From the NCBI GenBank assembly GCA_002901265.1, contig PPHI01000029.1:62001-126000 (forward strand): a DNA stretch of 64,000 nt. Reading direction: 5' to 3'. The position numbers and the translations under genes are program-made. Under the pieces are notes generated by a model. It was not told the DNA's origin. It saw nothing but the letters and a program-made list of their open reading frames with translations, and made no database searches. Source of the stretch: Rhodopirellula baltica. GTDB taxonomy: Bacteria > Planctomycetota > Planctomycetia > Pirellulales > Pirellulaceae. Each line of letters begins with the position of its first letter. Within the stretch, counting starts at the first letter, position 1. This document shows, piece by piece, positions 28,442 through 37,731 of this stretch.

Positions 28442-31339
28442 ATGGATCGGTCAATGAATTCGCTCGCGACGGACAACACCAAGCTGCTCGAACGGTTCGG
28501 GCTGCGCAGTTTCCGAAAAGGGCAAGCCGAGGTGATCCAGGCGGTCGCGGACGGGCACGACGTCATGTGCGTGATGCCTACCGGCGGCGGAAAAAGTCTG
28601 TGTTATCAGCTGCCGTCGCTGGCTCGCGATGGCGTGACGATTGTGGTTTCGCCGCTGATCGCGTTGATGAAGGACCAAGTCGACACGCTACGTCAGCACG
28701 GGATCGCCGCCGAACTGATCAATTCCACATTGGACCTGCGTCAACAACAAGACGTCATGGATTCGATGCGACGCGGCGAATTGAAACTGGTTTACATCGC
28801 CCCCGAGCGATTGCGAAACAGCCAGTTTGTCGAAACGCTCGGACACTGCAACGTCACCTTGCTGGCGATCGACGAAGCACACTGCGTCAGTGAATGGGGG
28901 CACGACTTTCGGCCCGACTATGCCCGTTTGGGCCAGATGCGGAAACGCTATCTGAAAAACGTTCAAACGATCGCGCTGACCGCAACCGCGACCGAAGCGG
29001 TTCGCGAAGACATCTGCGCGATCTTGGAACTGAACGAGCCACAGGTGTTCGTCAAAGGGTTCGCGCGAACGAATCTGTTTCTCGAAGTCACGCAAAGCAA
29101 AGGCGAAGCCGAAAAGGATCAGCAGCTCACCGACTTTATCCGGACTCAATCCGGAACGGGGATCGTGTACGCGGCCACACGCCGCGCATGTGAAACCGTC
29201 GGGCAATGGTTGCCTGAAAAAATCCGTCGGCCCGTCGGCGTGTATCACGGCGGCATGGATCCCGAACAGCGGCGGATCGTCCAAGAGAAATTCATGGCTG
29301 GCGATTTGGCCGCGATCGTGGCGACCAACGCGTTCGGGATGGGCATCGACAAAGCCGACATCCGCTACGTCGTCCACTACAACATGCCGGGCACGCTGGA
29401 GGCGTATTACCAGGAGGCTGGCCGCGCCGGACGTGACGGCCTGGAAAGCTCCTGCAAACTGCTGTTCTCCTACAACGACCGCTACACCCAAGAGTACTTC
29501 ATCGAGAACCGTTACCCGTCCAAGGAAACGGTGCAAAAGGTTTACGAGTACTTGTTGGCCCGTCCCGAAGATCCGATCGAACTGACACTCGATCAAGTCC
29601 GCGATGCCGTTGGTGCCGATAGTGCCGAAGCCATCGGGATGTCCGAATCGTTGTTGTCAAAAGCAGGCGTGCTTCGGCGACTCGACAGCAGCCAGAACCA
29701 ATTGATGGTGCGCATCGATAGCGATACGCCGACGCTGGTCGACTACTTGCCGCGTGAAGCGAAATTGCGTCGCCGCGTGATGAAAGCGATCGAACACTTC
29801 GTCAAAAAACGCCGCTACGAAGACGTGTTCATTCGCCCCGATCGATTGCTTCGGCAAGCCGATGTCAGTCGCGAACAGTTGATGCGAACGCTGCGCGAGC
29901 TGGGTCGGCTGAACGGGTTTGACTATGTCCCGCCGTTTCGTGGCCGTGCCGTTCACTTTGTCCAACGCGACGTGCCGTTTGAGCTCGTCAACATCGACTT
30001 CGATGAACTCGCCCGTCGAAAGGCTGCCGAGTACGGCAAGTTGGACGCGGTGATCGGTTTCGCGCGCAGCGGCGGTTGTCGACAACGTGTGATCCTGGAT
30101 TACTTCGGTGATCCCGACAGCAAGAACTGTGGCAAGTGCGATCGATGCTGCGTGGGAGGTGTCGGTACCGCTCCCGTTCAAGTCAGCGATGCGCAAACGA
30201 AAGCGATCCTTTGCGGCGTCCGTGTGGTGCTCAGCGGTTGCACACGGATGCATGGCCGGTTTGGAAAAACGATGGTCGCGCAGATGTTGTGTGGCTCGCA
30301 GAACAAAAAGATGTCCCAGTGGAAACTCAATCGGCTCAGCACCTACGGCATGTTGTCGGCGATGAAACAAAGCCAACTGTGCCGTGTCATCGATGCCTTG
30401 ATCGATCACGGGATGGCCGTCCAACGCGAAGTCGATCAACGGCGACCGACTGTCGAAATCAGTGACCTTGGCCGCGAAGTCATGCATTTGCGTGCCCCGC
30501 TGCCGCCCGCCTTCGTTGCGTCATTAAATAAAAGCTTGGCCAAATCGCTGATCTCGGCAGCCGCGCATATCGAATCAGCCGATGTTGGCGATCAAGACGA
30601 ACAAGAACTTGATTCCGACAGCAGCATTGACGCGGCGGACGCGACATCATCTGATTCCGAGTCAACCGGAATCAAAGTGACCTTGGATGATTTGACCAGC
30701 CCCGAACAAAAGCTGACTCAAGCGGTCAGCGAATCGCTGAAACGATGGCGGCGTCGAACTTCTGCCGCGCTTGGTATCCCTGCGTTTCGTGTTTTGAGCA
30801 ACGCGACGTTGCAGCGGCTCGCCGAAATTCGTCCTGCAACGAGCAGCGAGCTCGAAGAAATCGCCGGGATCGGTCCATCGACGATGGAGCAACACGGGTA
30901 CGACATCTTGGAAGTGATCCGGTCGAGCGAGAGTTTGCACTTGGAAGAACTCGGTGACGGTGCATCTGATCCGCCGTCCGACTTGGAAATCGCCCCAGCA
31001 AAAATTAGTGTTCCCACCGAGTCCAACGTTCCGGCCCCGTCCCATGGATACAGTGACCAGGACGACACAGACGAGACTGGTGCGGAGGAAGAGGATTGGG
31101 ATGACGAGCCCGATGATGTTGAATTGCCAAGTGTAGGTCAGATGGGCAATTCGCTAGGCGGCAGCGCTGAGCAGCCCCAATCGCATCGGAACGCCTATTG
31201 GACTTGGCGGCTGTTTAGTGAAGGCTTCACATTTGACGAGGTGTGCGAAATCCGACATCTGGGGAGGTCCGAGGTCGAGGCTCACCTGGACGATGCCGAA
31301 TCGGCAGGCCGTAGCGTCCCACCGGCTTGGCGAAGCTAA
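28442..31339 (+). CDS. recQ: ATP-dependent DNA helicase RecQ with extended C-terminus
   Basis: 3'-5' helicase for recombinational repair. Helicase motifs: Walker A MPTGGGKSLCYQLPS (about 41-55), DEAH in IDEAHCVSEWGHDFRPDY (about 143-160), TATATEAVREDI, GMGIDKADIRYVVHYNMPG and QEAGRAGRDG. The zinc/RQC region has CGKCDRCC near residue 560. An HRDC-like domain lies at about 760-825 (RRRTSAALGIPAFRVLSN). Then come an acidic disordered linker (about 830-905) and a C-terminal helix-turn-helix-like domain (WRLFSEGFTFDEVCEIRHLGRSEV), as in longer RecQ proteins. At 965 residues it is well above the approximately 600 of E. coli RecQ, because of the linker and C-terminal domain. Confidence 0.93.
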   Translation: MDRSMNSLATDNTKLLERFGLRSFRKGQAEVIQAVADGHDVMCVMPTGGGKSLCYQLPSLARDGVTIVVSPLIALMKDQVDTLRQHGIAAELINSTLDLRQQQDVMDSMRRGELKLVYIAPERLRNSQFVETLGHCNVTLLAIDEAHCVSEWGHDFRPDYARLGQMRKRYLKNVQTIALTATATEAVREDICAILELNEPQVFVKGFARTNLFLEVTQSKGEAEKDQQLTDFIRTQSGTGIVYAATRRACETVGQWLPEKIRRPVGVYHGGMDPEQRRIVQEKFMAGDLAAIVATNAFGMGIDKADIRYVVHYNMPGTLEAYYQEAGRAGRDGLESSCKLLFSYNDRYTQEYFIENRYPSKETVQKVYEYLLARPEDPIELTLDQVRDAVGADSAEAIGMSESLLSKAGVLRRLDSSQNQLMVRIDSDTPTLVDYLPREAKLRRRVMKAIEHFVKKRRYEDVFIRPDRLLRQADVSREQLMRTLRELGRLNGFDYVPPFRGRAVHFVQRDVPFELVNIDFDELARRKAAEYGKLDAVIGFARSGGCRQRVILDYFGDPDSKNCGKCDRCCVGGVGTAPVQVSDAQTKAILCGVRVVLSGCTRMHGRFGKTMVAQMLCGSQNKKMSQWKLNRLSTYGMLSAMKQSQLCRVIDALIDHGMAVQREVDQRRPTVEISDLGREVMHLRAPLPPAFVASLNKSLAKSLISAAAHIESADVGDQDEQELDSDSSIDAADATSSDSESTGIKVTLDDLTSPEQKLTQAVSESLKRWRRRTSAALGIPAFRVLSNATLQRLAEIRPATSSELEEIAGIGPSTMEQHGYDILEVIRSSESLHLEELGDGASDPPSDLEIAPAKISVPTESNVPAPSHGYSDQDDTDETGAEEEDWDDEPDDVELPSVGQMGNSLGGSAEQPQSHRNAYWTWRLFSEGFTFDEVCEIRHLGRSEVEAHLDDAESAGRSVPPAWRS

Positions 31340-31670
31340 GTCAATTTGGTGGCGTCGAGGCGGATTCGGTTTTTCCGAGGAATTGATACAATCCTCACTA
31401 AGGTGGCCCAATCACGACGGAATGTGCCCCCAGGGACCGCCAACCACGGCGGAACCCCAACCCATGTTTTGACACGCCGATAAACTGGAACCAGGCGGCA
31501 AACTGTTTTCGGAGATGAAAACGGCACTGGACAGAAAACGGCACTGGGTTTGCTTCGTTCGACCAAGCTCTGGCAACCTGCCACGAACACCTCCAGGTTG
31601 CTCACCCAAACAATCACTACTCTCAATCTGCGTTCGCCAGCGAACGCGTCGCACTTAAAACAAAACACTT
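31340..31670. other. Gene-poor leader region between recQ and ftsH
   Basis: A 331-base gap with no convincing gene on either strand; short frames within it lack family resemblance. It presumably carries the ftsH promoter. A 17-base-period direct repeat (31517-31547) lies about 120 bases before the ftsH start. Confidence 0.5.
31517..31547 (+). repeat. Short tandem repeat upstream of ftsH
   Basis: GAAAACGGCACTGG occurs at 31517-31530 and again at 31534-31547, separated by ACA. Two identical half-sites about 1.5 helical turns apart could be a regulator-binding site or simply a slippage product. Confidence 0.4.
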
Positions 31671-33695
31671 ATGGAAAATCGTCGCGAAGAACCGGAAGCA
31701 AAAAGCGATCCACCACGTCGAAACAGCGGCCTGCTGATCGCGTTGGTGATCTTGGCGGCTTTCGCGATCCTGTTTTGGAGAACCGAGGACAACGGGTCCC
31801 GCATCAAGTACAGCTTCTTCAAGAACGAATTGCTTGAAGACAACAACGTCGAATCGGTCCGCATCGGTGCAGGCCGGGTGTATGGGACGTTCAAAGTCGA
31901 ACCGGAAGCGCCGCCGGTCATCAAAGACGGCCGTCCCGTCGTCGAAAAGGATGAAGACGGCAACCCGGTCAAGCTGCAGAAAAAGTTCTATTTCAACTTG
32001 TCGCTAGATTCCGAATCGTCGGCTCGCTTGGAAGACGACTTGGACCGAGCGAAAGTGCCGTTCGAATACCTCGACCGCGATAACTCGCGCGAGATGTTCC
32101 AACTGTTGATCTTTGTCGGGCTGCCGATCCTGCTGTTGCTGTTCGTGTTCATGATGATCCGGCGGACCCGCAACGACATCATGGGCGGCGGATTCCTGTC
32201 GGGCTTTGGAAAAAGTCCTGCGAAGCGTTTCGAAGCCAACGAAAAAACGGTGACGTTCAAAGACGTCGCCGGATTGGAAGGCGTCAAAGCGGACTTGCAA
32301 GAGATCGTTGACTACCTGAAGACGCCGGACAAGTTTCAAAAGCTCGGCGGTCGCGTGCCGAAAGGCGTGTTGCTGAACGGACCTCCCGGAACCGGTAAAA
32401 CCCTGTTGGCTCGCGCCGTTGCCGGCGAAGCCGAGGTGCCGTTCTTTTCGGTCAACGGTAGCGAATTCATTCAGATGTTCGTCGGTGTCGGTGCCAGTCG
32501 TGTGCGTGACTTGTTCCAGACAGCCAAACAGAACAGCCCCGCGATTATCTTCATCGACGAAATCGATGCGGTTGGTCGTCAACGTGGCGCCGGTCTTGGC
32601 GGCGGACATGACGAACGCGAACAAACGCTGAACCAAATCCTCGGCGAGATGGATGGTTTTACGCCAAGCCAAGCGGTCATCGTGATCGCCGCAACCAACC
32701 GCCCGGACGTTTTGGATCCAGCATTACTCCGTCCCGGACGTTTCGATCGTCACATCACCGTCAATCGCCCGACGATGAAAGGCCGCGAGGAGATCTTCAA
32801 GGTCCACGTACGCGACGTGCCTTTGGCTGACGACGTAAAACTCGACCGTTTGGCAGCCGGTACTATCGGTCTGACCGGTGCGGACATCCAGAACATGGTC
32901 AACGAAGCTGCGTTGTGGGCCGCCCGCAATGACAAGAAAGAAGTCGACATGAACGACTTCGATTACGCCCGCGACAAGATCTTGATGGGCGCTAAACGTG
33001 AAGAAGTACTGAAAGGCATTGAAAAGGAAAAGACGGCGTATCACGAAGCCGGCCACACGTTGACCGCTTGGCACCTCGACGGTGCACACACGGTTCACAA
33101 GGTAACGATCGTCCCACGCGGACGTGCACTTGGCGTGACGCAGTACGTGCCCAACGAAGATCGCTTAAACGTCAGCAAGAAGGAACTTGAGCATCAATTG
33201 ATCGTGCTGCTCGGCGGACGCGCCGCTGAAAAGATCGTCTATGACGAGCCGACGGTCGGTGCGGAAAACGACATCGAACGCGCGACCGGCATTGCCCGAC
33301 GTATGGTCACGACTTGGGGGATGAGTCCAAAGCTCGGACCGGTTTGCTACAAGACCAGCGACGAGGATCCGTTCTTGGGCCGCGAGATGCACCAGCAGCG
33401 TCAGTTTAGCGAACACACGCAGGAACTGATCGACGAAGAGGTCTCGCGAATCTTGCTCGAAGCCGATCAACGTGCCGAGCAACTGCTACGTGAACATCGC
33501 GCTGACCTGGATAAACTGACGAAAGAATTGGTCGAACAGGAAGAGCTCGACGAAGAGCAGATCACGAACGTGATCGGCGAGTCGATTCAGCGGAAGATGA
33601 AAGCCAAAGGCGAGGAAGTCGAAGGCGTCGTCTCTTCCCCCGAAGTCAATGACGCTGGGATTTCCAACCCAGTGATCAATCGCGACGACGAATGA
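31671..33695 (+). CDS. ftsH: ATP-dependent zinc metalloprotease FtsH
   Basis: Membrane-anchored AAA+ protease for quality control of membrane and regulatory proteins. Two membrane segments (about 18-35 and 142-162) flank a periplasmic domain. The AAA module has Walker A GPPGTGKT (about 237-244), Walker [16 protein letters not shown] and the SRH region [18 protein letters not shown]. The zinc site HEAGH is near residue 458 ([14 protein letters not shown]). Length 674 is slightly above the usual 610-650, with a charged C-terminal tail. It overlaps the ferredoxin gene by four bases (ATGA at 33692). Confidence 0.96.
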   Translation: MENRREEPEAKSDPPRRNSGLLIALVILAAFAILFWRTEDNGSRIKYSFFKNELLEDNNVESVRIGAGRVYGTFKVEPEAPPVIKDGRPVVEKDEDGNPVKLQKKFYFNLSLDSESSARLEDDLDRAKVPFEYLDRDNSREMFQLLIFVGLPILLLLFVFMMIRRTRNDIMGGGFLSGFGKSPAKRFEANEKTVTFKDVAGLEGVKADLQEIVDYLKTPDKFQKLGGRVPKGVLLNGPPGTGKTLLARAVAGEAEVPFFSVNGSEFIQMFVGVGASRVRDLFQTAKQNSPAIIFIDEIDAVGRQRGAGLGGGHDEREQTLNQILGEMDGFTPSQAVIVIAATNRPDVLDPALLRPGRFDRHITVNRPTMKGREEIFKVHVRDVPLADDVKLDRLAAGTIGLTGADIQNMVNEAALWAARNDKKEVDMNDFDYARDKILMGAKREEVLKGIEKEKTAYHEAGHTLTAWHLDGAHTVHKVTIVPRGRALGVTQYVPNEDRLNVSKKELEHQLIVLLGGRAAEKIVYDEPTVGAENDIERATGIARRMVTTWGMSPKLGPVCYKTSDEDPFLGREMHQQRQFSEHTQELIDEEVSRILLEADQRAEQLLREHRADLDKLTKELVEQEELDEEQITNVIGESIQRKMKAKGEEVEGVVSSPEVNDAGISNPVINRDDE

Positions 33696-34081
33696 AAGAC
33701 GTCAAGAATGGAAAGCCCGAAGTCGCGTCGGCGGCGAAGAAAGCCGTCAAGTTAGGCTTCGGGCGATCGAGTCATGTGCTGGTGATCTGCATGGATCGAA
33801 AGACCGGCAAGTGTTGCAAAGGCGAAGCGATGGCTGAAGCTTGGAAACACTTGAAGACGCGCTGTCGCGAATTGCGCAAGGCCGGCCATGCCCCGGTGAT
33901 CCGTATCAAATCAGCTTGTCTCGACATCTGCAAAGCAGGCCCGATTATTGGCGTGCTGCCGGACGATGTCTGGTACGGCTTCTGTACCCCAGCGGTCATC
34001 GACCGCATTTTTGACGAGCATCTGGCCAAAGGCGACATCGTCAACGAGTACGTCATCGCGTCCAACCAGCAGACCAGTTAG
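33692..34081 (+). CDS. Thioredoxin-like (2Fe-2S) ferredoxin
   Basis: A 129-residue protein with the cysteine pattern of thioredoxin-fold 2Fe-2S ferredoxins: C33, C41/C42, C76 and C80 (VICMDRKTGKCCKG, then SACLDICKAGPIIGVLPDDVWYG). It probably acts as a small electron carrier; the partner is unknown. Its ATG overlaps the ftsH stop, so translation is likely coupled to ftsH. An 11-bp hairpin follows about 30 bases after its stop. Confidence 0.85.
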   Translation: MKDVKNGKPEVASAAKKAVKLGFGRSSHVLVICMDRKTGKCCKGEAMAEAWKHLKTRCRELRKAGHAPVIRIKSACLDICKAGPIIGVLPDDVWYGFCTPAVIDRIFDEHLAKGDIVNEYVIASNQQTS

Positions 34082-34111
34082 TCCGCTTCGGTAGGTCATC
34101 AAGATTTCGAA

Positions 34112-34137
34112 CTCACTCTCGCACCAGCGAGAGTGAG
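34112..34137 (+). terminator. Hairpin after the ftsH-ferredoxin pair
   Basis: A perfect 11-bp stem (CTCACTCTCGC / GCGAGAGTGAG) with an ACCA loop, 30 bases beyond the ferredoxin stop. There is no U-tract after it, so termination would be Rho-assisted or the hairpin acts as an mRNA 3' end stabiliser. Confidence 0.6.
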
Positions 34138-34180
34138 GCAGCAATCAAGACAGATGTGAATCGCCAAATGGAAGGTCCAG

Positions 34181-34410
34181 CTGGAGTCTAAGCTCCAGCA
34201 GATTTTCGGTGCGATGGCGTGAACGACGAGTCGACGGGATGGCGGCCGCAACGCCGGCCCCTCCGAGGCGACTACGGTGTGTGGTCTCAGAAACTCGGGG
34301 CTGCCGCCCCGAGCTAACAAAGACGGCCCCTCCGGGGCGAGTTTAATATGCATCAATGCTCGTTCCACGGAGCTGCAGTTGTAAATGGTGTGTGAATGCG
34401 TTGCGGATGC
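34181..34410 (+). repeat. Dispersed intergenic repeat, copy A
   Basis: About 230 bases starting CTGGAGTCTAAGCTCCAGC and ending at TGTGTGAATGCGTTGCG. It matches copy C at 46080-46309 throughout, in the same block order: TTTTCGGTGCGA, GAGTCGACGGGA, CGGCCCCTCCG, AACTCGGGGC, CCCCGAGCTAACAAAGACGG, GCATCAATGCTCGTTCCACG. It contains several small hairpins, including an 8-bp stem CTCGGGGC/GCCCCGAG at 34294-34313. It sits in a 618-base stretch without any credible gene. Confidence 0.85.
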
Positions 34411-34480
34411 GAAGGTCATCTCGGTCGCCAGACGCAGTGTGTACCGTTTGCTCGCCAGTAAAGCCTGGTTGATTCACGGT

Positions 34481-34660
34481 CTGCCGCCCCGAGCTAGCAA
34501 CGACGGCCCCTCCGGGGCGAGTTTAATATGCATCAATGCTCATTCTACGGAGCTGCGTTCGTACATGGTGTGTGAATGCGTTGCGTCTGTTTTGACTCTG
34601 GGGAGTCGGCGTCGGGCGCTTGCGGGGGCAACCCCGAGATTGCTTGTTCACCATTGCTCA
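34481..34660 (+). repeat. Dispersed intergenic repeat, copy B (3' part only)
   Basis: 34481-34585 repeats 34301-34405 of copy A with about ten substitutions and a 180-base offset. The following part (GCGGGGGCAACCCCGAGATTGCT at 34622-34643, quoted here in outline only) resembles the sequence after copy C at 46323-46345, after about 20 bases of extra sequence. The copy ends roughly 40 bases before the kinase reading frame. Confidence 0.75.
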
Positions 34661-34699
34661 TTGAGTGGCTGGTAGGATCCCCGCAGCGGAGCTACACTC

Positions 34700-37684
34700 T
34701 TGGTCGATGGGAGTACCGAATCGTTGAGTACCGATCAGGAAAAGAATTCGTCGCTCGCGAAGCAGCGTCCACTTCAACGCATGGACGTGATTTGTGATCG
34801 CTATGAGCGACAATGGCTCGCCGGTAATCGCCCCGATCTCGGCGAGTTCCTCCAGCAACTCGACTCGCCAGTCCAGCCTGACTTGTTCACGGAGCTATTG
34901 CGGCTAGACATTCACTACTGGAATCAGAACAGCCTGCCCATTCGTCCGCACGATGTTGTTAAACGATTCCCAAACTTTGAAACCGAAATCCTAAACGCGT
35001 TCTCGCTCGAAAACGTGTCCGGTGACACAAGCGAGATACCGAGGGACCAATGTCTGACCCAGACTCGATCGGATCGAGAGCACACCGCACCGCCACGATC
35101 GACTCGTCTGCCGCTCGTCGAGTTTGACGGTTACGAACTCCTTGGCGAGATCGCGCGCGGAGGGATGGGGATTGTCTTTCGTGCCCGTCAAATCGAAGCC
35201 AACAGGATTGTCGCGCTCAAAATGATCCTGAGCGGGAACCTCGCCGGCGCAGGTGAAATCCAACGCTTTAAAAACGAAGCTAAAGCAGCAGCCCGTTTAG
35301 ATCATCCCAACATCGTCCCGGTGTTTGATATCGGGGAACAAGACGGTCTGCACTTTTTTTCGATGGGGTTCGTCGACGGCCCCAGTCTCGAGAAATTGAT
35401 CTCCAACGAGCGAATGGGCGATCAACGGTCCGCCGAGTTCGTGCGCACGCTCGCCCGGGCGGTTCAGTATGCTCATTCGAAAGGAATTATCCACCGAGAT
35501 CTGAAACCCGCCAATATCCTGTTGGATGAACACGGCAATCCGCGAATCACCGACTTTGGTCTCTCCAAAGTCATGCACAGCCAGACCGAATTGACCGGCA
35601 CCGGGCAGGTGCTCGGCACACCGGCTTACATGTCGCCCGAGCAAGCGTTTGGTCGTTCCAATGAAATCGCCGAGGCGACCGACATCTACTCGTTGGGGGC
35701 AATCCTTTATGAGATATTGACCGGCCGTGTCCCGTTTTATTCCGAAACGGTCATCGGCCTGTTGATGAAAGTTCAAAACGAAACGCCGCGACCTCCAGCA
35801 TCGGTCAGTCGAGTTCGGATGAGCGCCGACTTAGACACAATCTGTATGAAATGCCTGGAGAAAAATCCAAGTGATCGATACTCGACCGCTCAGGATCTGG
35901 CCGACGACCTGGATCGCTACTTGCGTGGCGAGCCAATCCTGGCTCGTCAGATCTCACCTGGTAAACGCATCGCAAGATGGTGCGGCAAACGTCCATTGAT
36001 CACCGGACTTGCGGCGTGTCTCATCATTTCTCTGCTGGTGTTCGGTTCCTCGACGCTCCACTTTGCAAAAACATCGCAGCAGCGATCATCGATGGTGGAA
36101 TCCGAGAGACGTCAGAAAGTTGAAAATTTGCAGATCGCTTTGGTGGCGGTCGAACAAATGGTCGAGCAGGCCAAACTGTTGGCCGATGTGCCGCGCAAAG
36201 AAAAAAAACGTGTCGAGTTGCTCGACAAGGCTACGGACTTTTACAACCGGTTTCTGCAGCAGCGTCCCGAAGATCGATCGCTGCAGTTTGACGCTGCGAT
36301 GGTGCATCAATCTATCGGCAACGTGTTTCGCATCCTGGATCAATTCGATCGGTCTCAACAGGCCCTTAAAGCATCGATTACGCAACTGATTGTGTTGATC
36401 TCGGCCGAACCAGACAACCGACAGTACTCGCTTGCTTTGGCCGAAAGCTATATCTCCATGGCGCTGCTGCTGAAACCTCGCGATCCGGAACCTGCATTCG
36501 GTGCGATCGAGCAAGCGAAGGCACTCTATTCTGAACTGATGAGAGATCAGGATTCCGACGACGACTCACGCCACCTACTTGCCCGAGTGCTCTACAACCG
36601 CGGTGTGATGCTCAGCGAACAAGGGCGACAGGAGTTGGCCGAACCCGACTATCAAGCAGCGATTGAGCTGCTTGGAACACTCGTGAAAGACGCCGGCGGT
36701 GGCACGTCAGACGATTCGCTCGCTCGAAGCTACCGCTTGGATTTGGGAAGAACCTTCAACAACTACGGCATTCTGCTGAAACAAGAGAAGCGGACCGAGG
36801 AGGCCAAAGAGCAAATCAGGCAGGCGATCGAGCTGCACTCGGACTTCGCTGATATCCGCGAGCATCGACAGGATGTGGCTATCTTTCGAAACAACCTCGC
36901 CAACACGCTGGTTACCGAAAAACAATTCACCGACGCCCTGGACGTGAACTTGCTTTCAATCGAGTCGCTGGACGAACTTGTTGCTCAGTTCCCTCGATAT
37001 GCAAGCCTGAAAAGCGAACTTGCCAATGCGCTGAACACCCGAGGATCGATCAAGGGCAGCCAGAATGAACTCGGAGAAGCGTCGGAGTACTTCGGTCGCG
37101 CAGAATCCACCCTACAGAAACTCACACAAGACTTTCCAGAAAACGTTGAATACCGCAATCGCATGGCCACGGCTCGATACAATGTGGCGGTTGTCGCATA
37201 CATGCAAAACGAGTTCGACAAGTGCGGCAAAATTCTCCGCGATGCGATCAAAGTTCACCAACAGTGTTTCGAAGCCAATCCTTACAACGAAGAATTTCGT
37301 GGCAATCTAAAAAAGGACTACTCCCTATTCATCAAGACGCTGCAAAAAAGTGGTGATCTATTTGAGATGGATCAAGCGATCGGTGAGTGTGTGAAAACGT
37401 TCTCCCAAGAGCGTGGCGTACGACTCGACGCCGCGCGATGGCGGGCAAAAGCATATGCCGACGCGACGCAATCGGAACACAAAGACATCCGAGAATCGTT
37501 CGGCCAAGACGCTGTCAAAGATCTTCGGGTGGCAATTCAATTGGGAGCAAGCATGGATGCGATTGTGGAGAATGGAAAGGTCGTCGAGCCGCTAGACGTG
37601 CTCTCCGGCCGAACCGACTTCCAGGACTTGCTCGATGAACTGAATTTGAACTCGATTCCGCCGCCGACGGACGGCGGTGAATGA
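34700..37684 (+). CDS. Membrane Ser/Thr protein kinase with TPR-like C-terminal domain
   Basis: Hanks-type kinase domain at about residues 148-415: glycine loop GEIARGGMGIVF, catalytic K174 (ALKM), HRDLKPAN with D267, DFG at 285-287, and APE-like PAYMSPEQA. A membrane helix lies at about 434-455, so the kinase is cytoplasmic. The remaining 530 residues, helical and TPR-like (AEPDYQAAIELLGTL, TEEAKEQIRQAIELH), would be outside. The N-terminal segment with CDRYERQWLAGNRPDL is a motif seen ahead of planctomycete kinases. The start is uncertain: TTG at 34700 or ATG at 34781. A repeat copy lies just upstream, and an ECF-type sigma factor lies 8 kb downstream. Confidence 0.88.
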   Translation: MVDGSTESLSTDQEKNSSLAKQRPLQRMDVICDRYERQWLAGNRPDLGEFLQQLDSPVQPDLFTELLRLDIHYWNQNSLPIRPHDVVKRFPNFETEILNAFSLENVSGDTSEIPRDQCLTQTRSDREHTAPPRSTRLPLVEFDGYELLGEIARGGMGIVFRARQIEANRIVALKMILSGNLAGAGEIQRFKNEAKAAARLDHPNIVPVFDIGEQDGLHFFSMGFVDGPSLEKLISNERMGDQRSAEFVRTLARAVQYAHSKGIIHRDLKPANILLDEHGNPRITDFGLSKVMHSQTELTGTGQVLGTPAYMSPEQAFGRSNEIAEATDIYSLGAILYEILTGRVPFYSETVIGLLMKVQNETPRPPASVSRVRMSADLDTICMKCLEKNPSDRYSTAQDLADDLDRYLRGEPILARQISPGKRIARWCGKRPLITGLAACLIISLLVFGSSTLHFAKTSQQRSSMVESERRQKVENLQIALVAVEQMVEQAKLLADVPRKEKKRVELLDKATDFYNRFLQQRPEDRSLQFDAAMVHQSIGNVFRILDQFDRSQQALKASITQLIVLISAEPDNRQYSLALAESYISMALLLKPRDPEPAFGAIEQAKALYSELMRDQDSDDDSRHLLARVLYNRGVMLSEQGRQELAEPDYQAAIELLGTLVKDAGGGTSDDSLARSYRLDLGRTFNNYGILLKQEKRTEEAKEQIRQAIELHSDFADIREHRQDVAIFRNNLANTLVTEKQFTDALDVNLLSIESLDELVAQFPRYASLKSELANALNTRGSIKGSQNELGEASEYFGRAESTLQKLTQDFPENVEYRNRMATARYNVAVVAYMQNEFDKCGKILRDAIKVHQQCFEANPYNEEFRGNLKKDYSLFIKTLQKSGDLFEMDQAIGECVKTFSQERGVRLDAARWRAKAYADATQSEHKDIRESFGQDAVKDLRVAIQLGASMDAIVENGKVVEPLDVLSGRTDFQDLLDELNLNSIPPPTDGGE

Positions 37685-37731
37685 AGCCATCTGGGAAGAG
37701 ATGGGGCTCTGTGGCAAGGACCTTGTGTCGT

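Noticed and set aside
34385-34797. Short plus-strand frames upstream of the kinase
   Set aside because: They lie within the dispersed repeat and differ between copies; no ribosome site or family likeness.
37687-37704. CCATCT/AGATGG hairpin after the kinase gene as a terminator
   Set aside because: Only six pairs and no U-tract; too weak to call, although its place between convergent genes fits.
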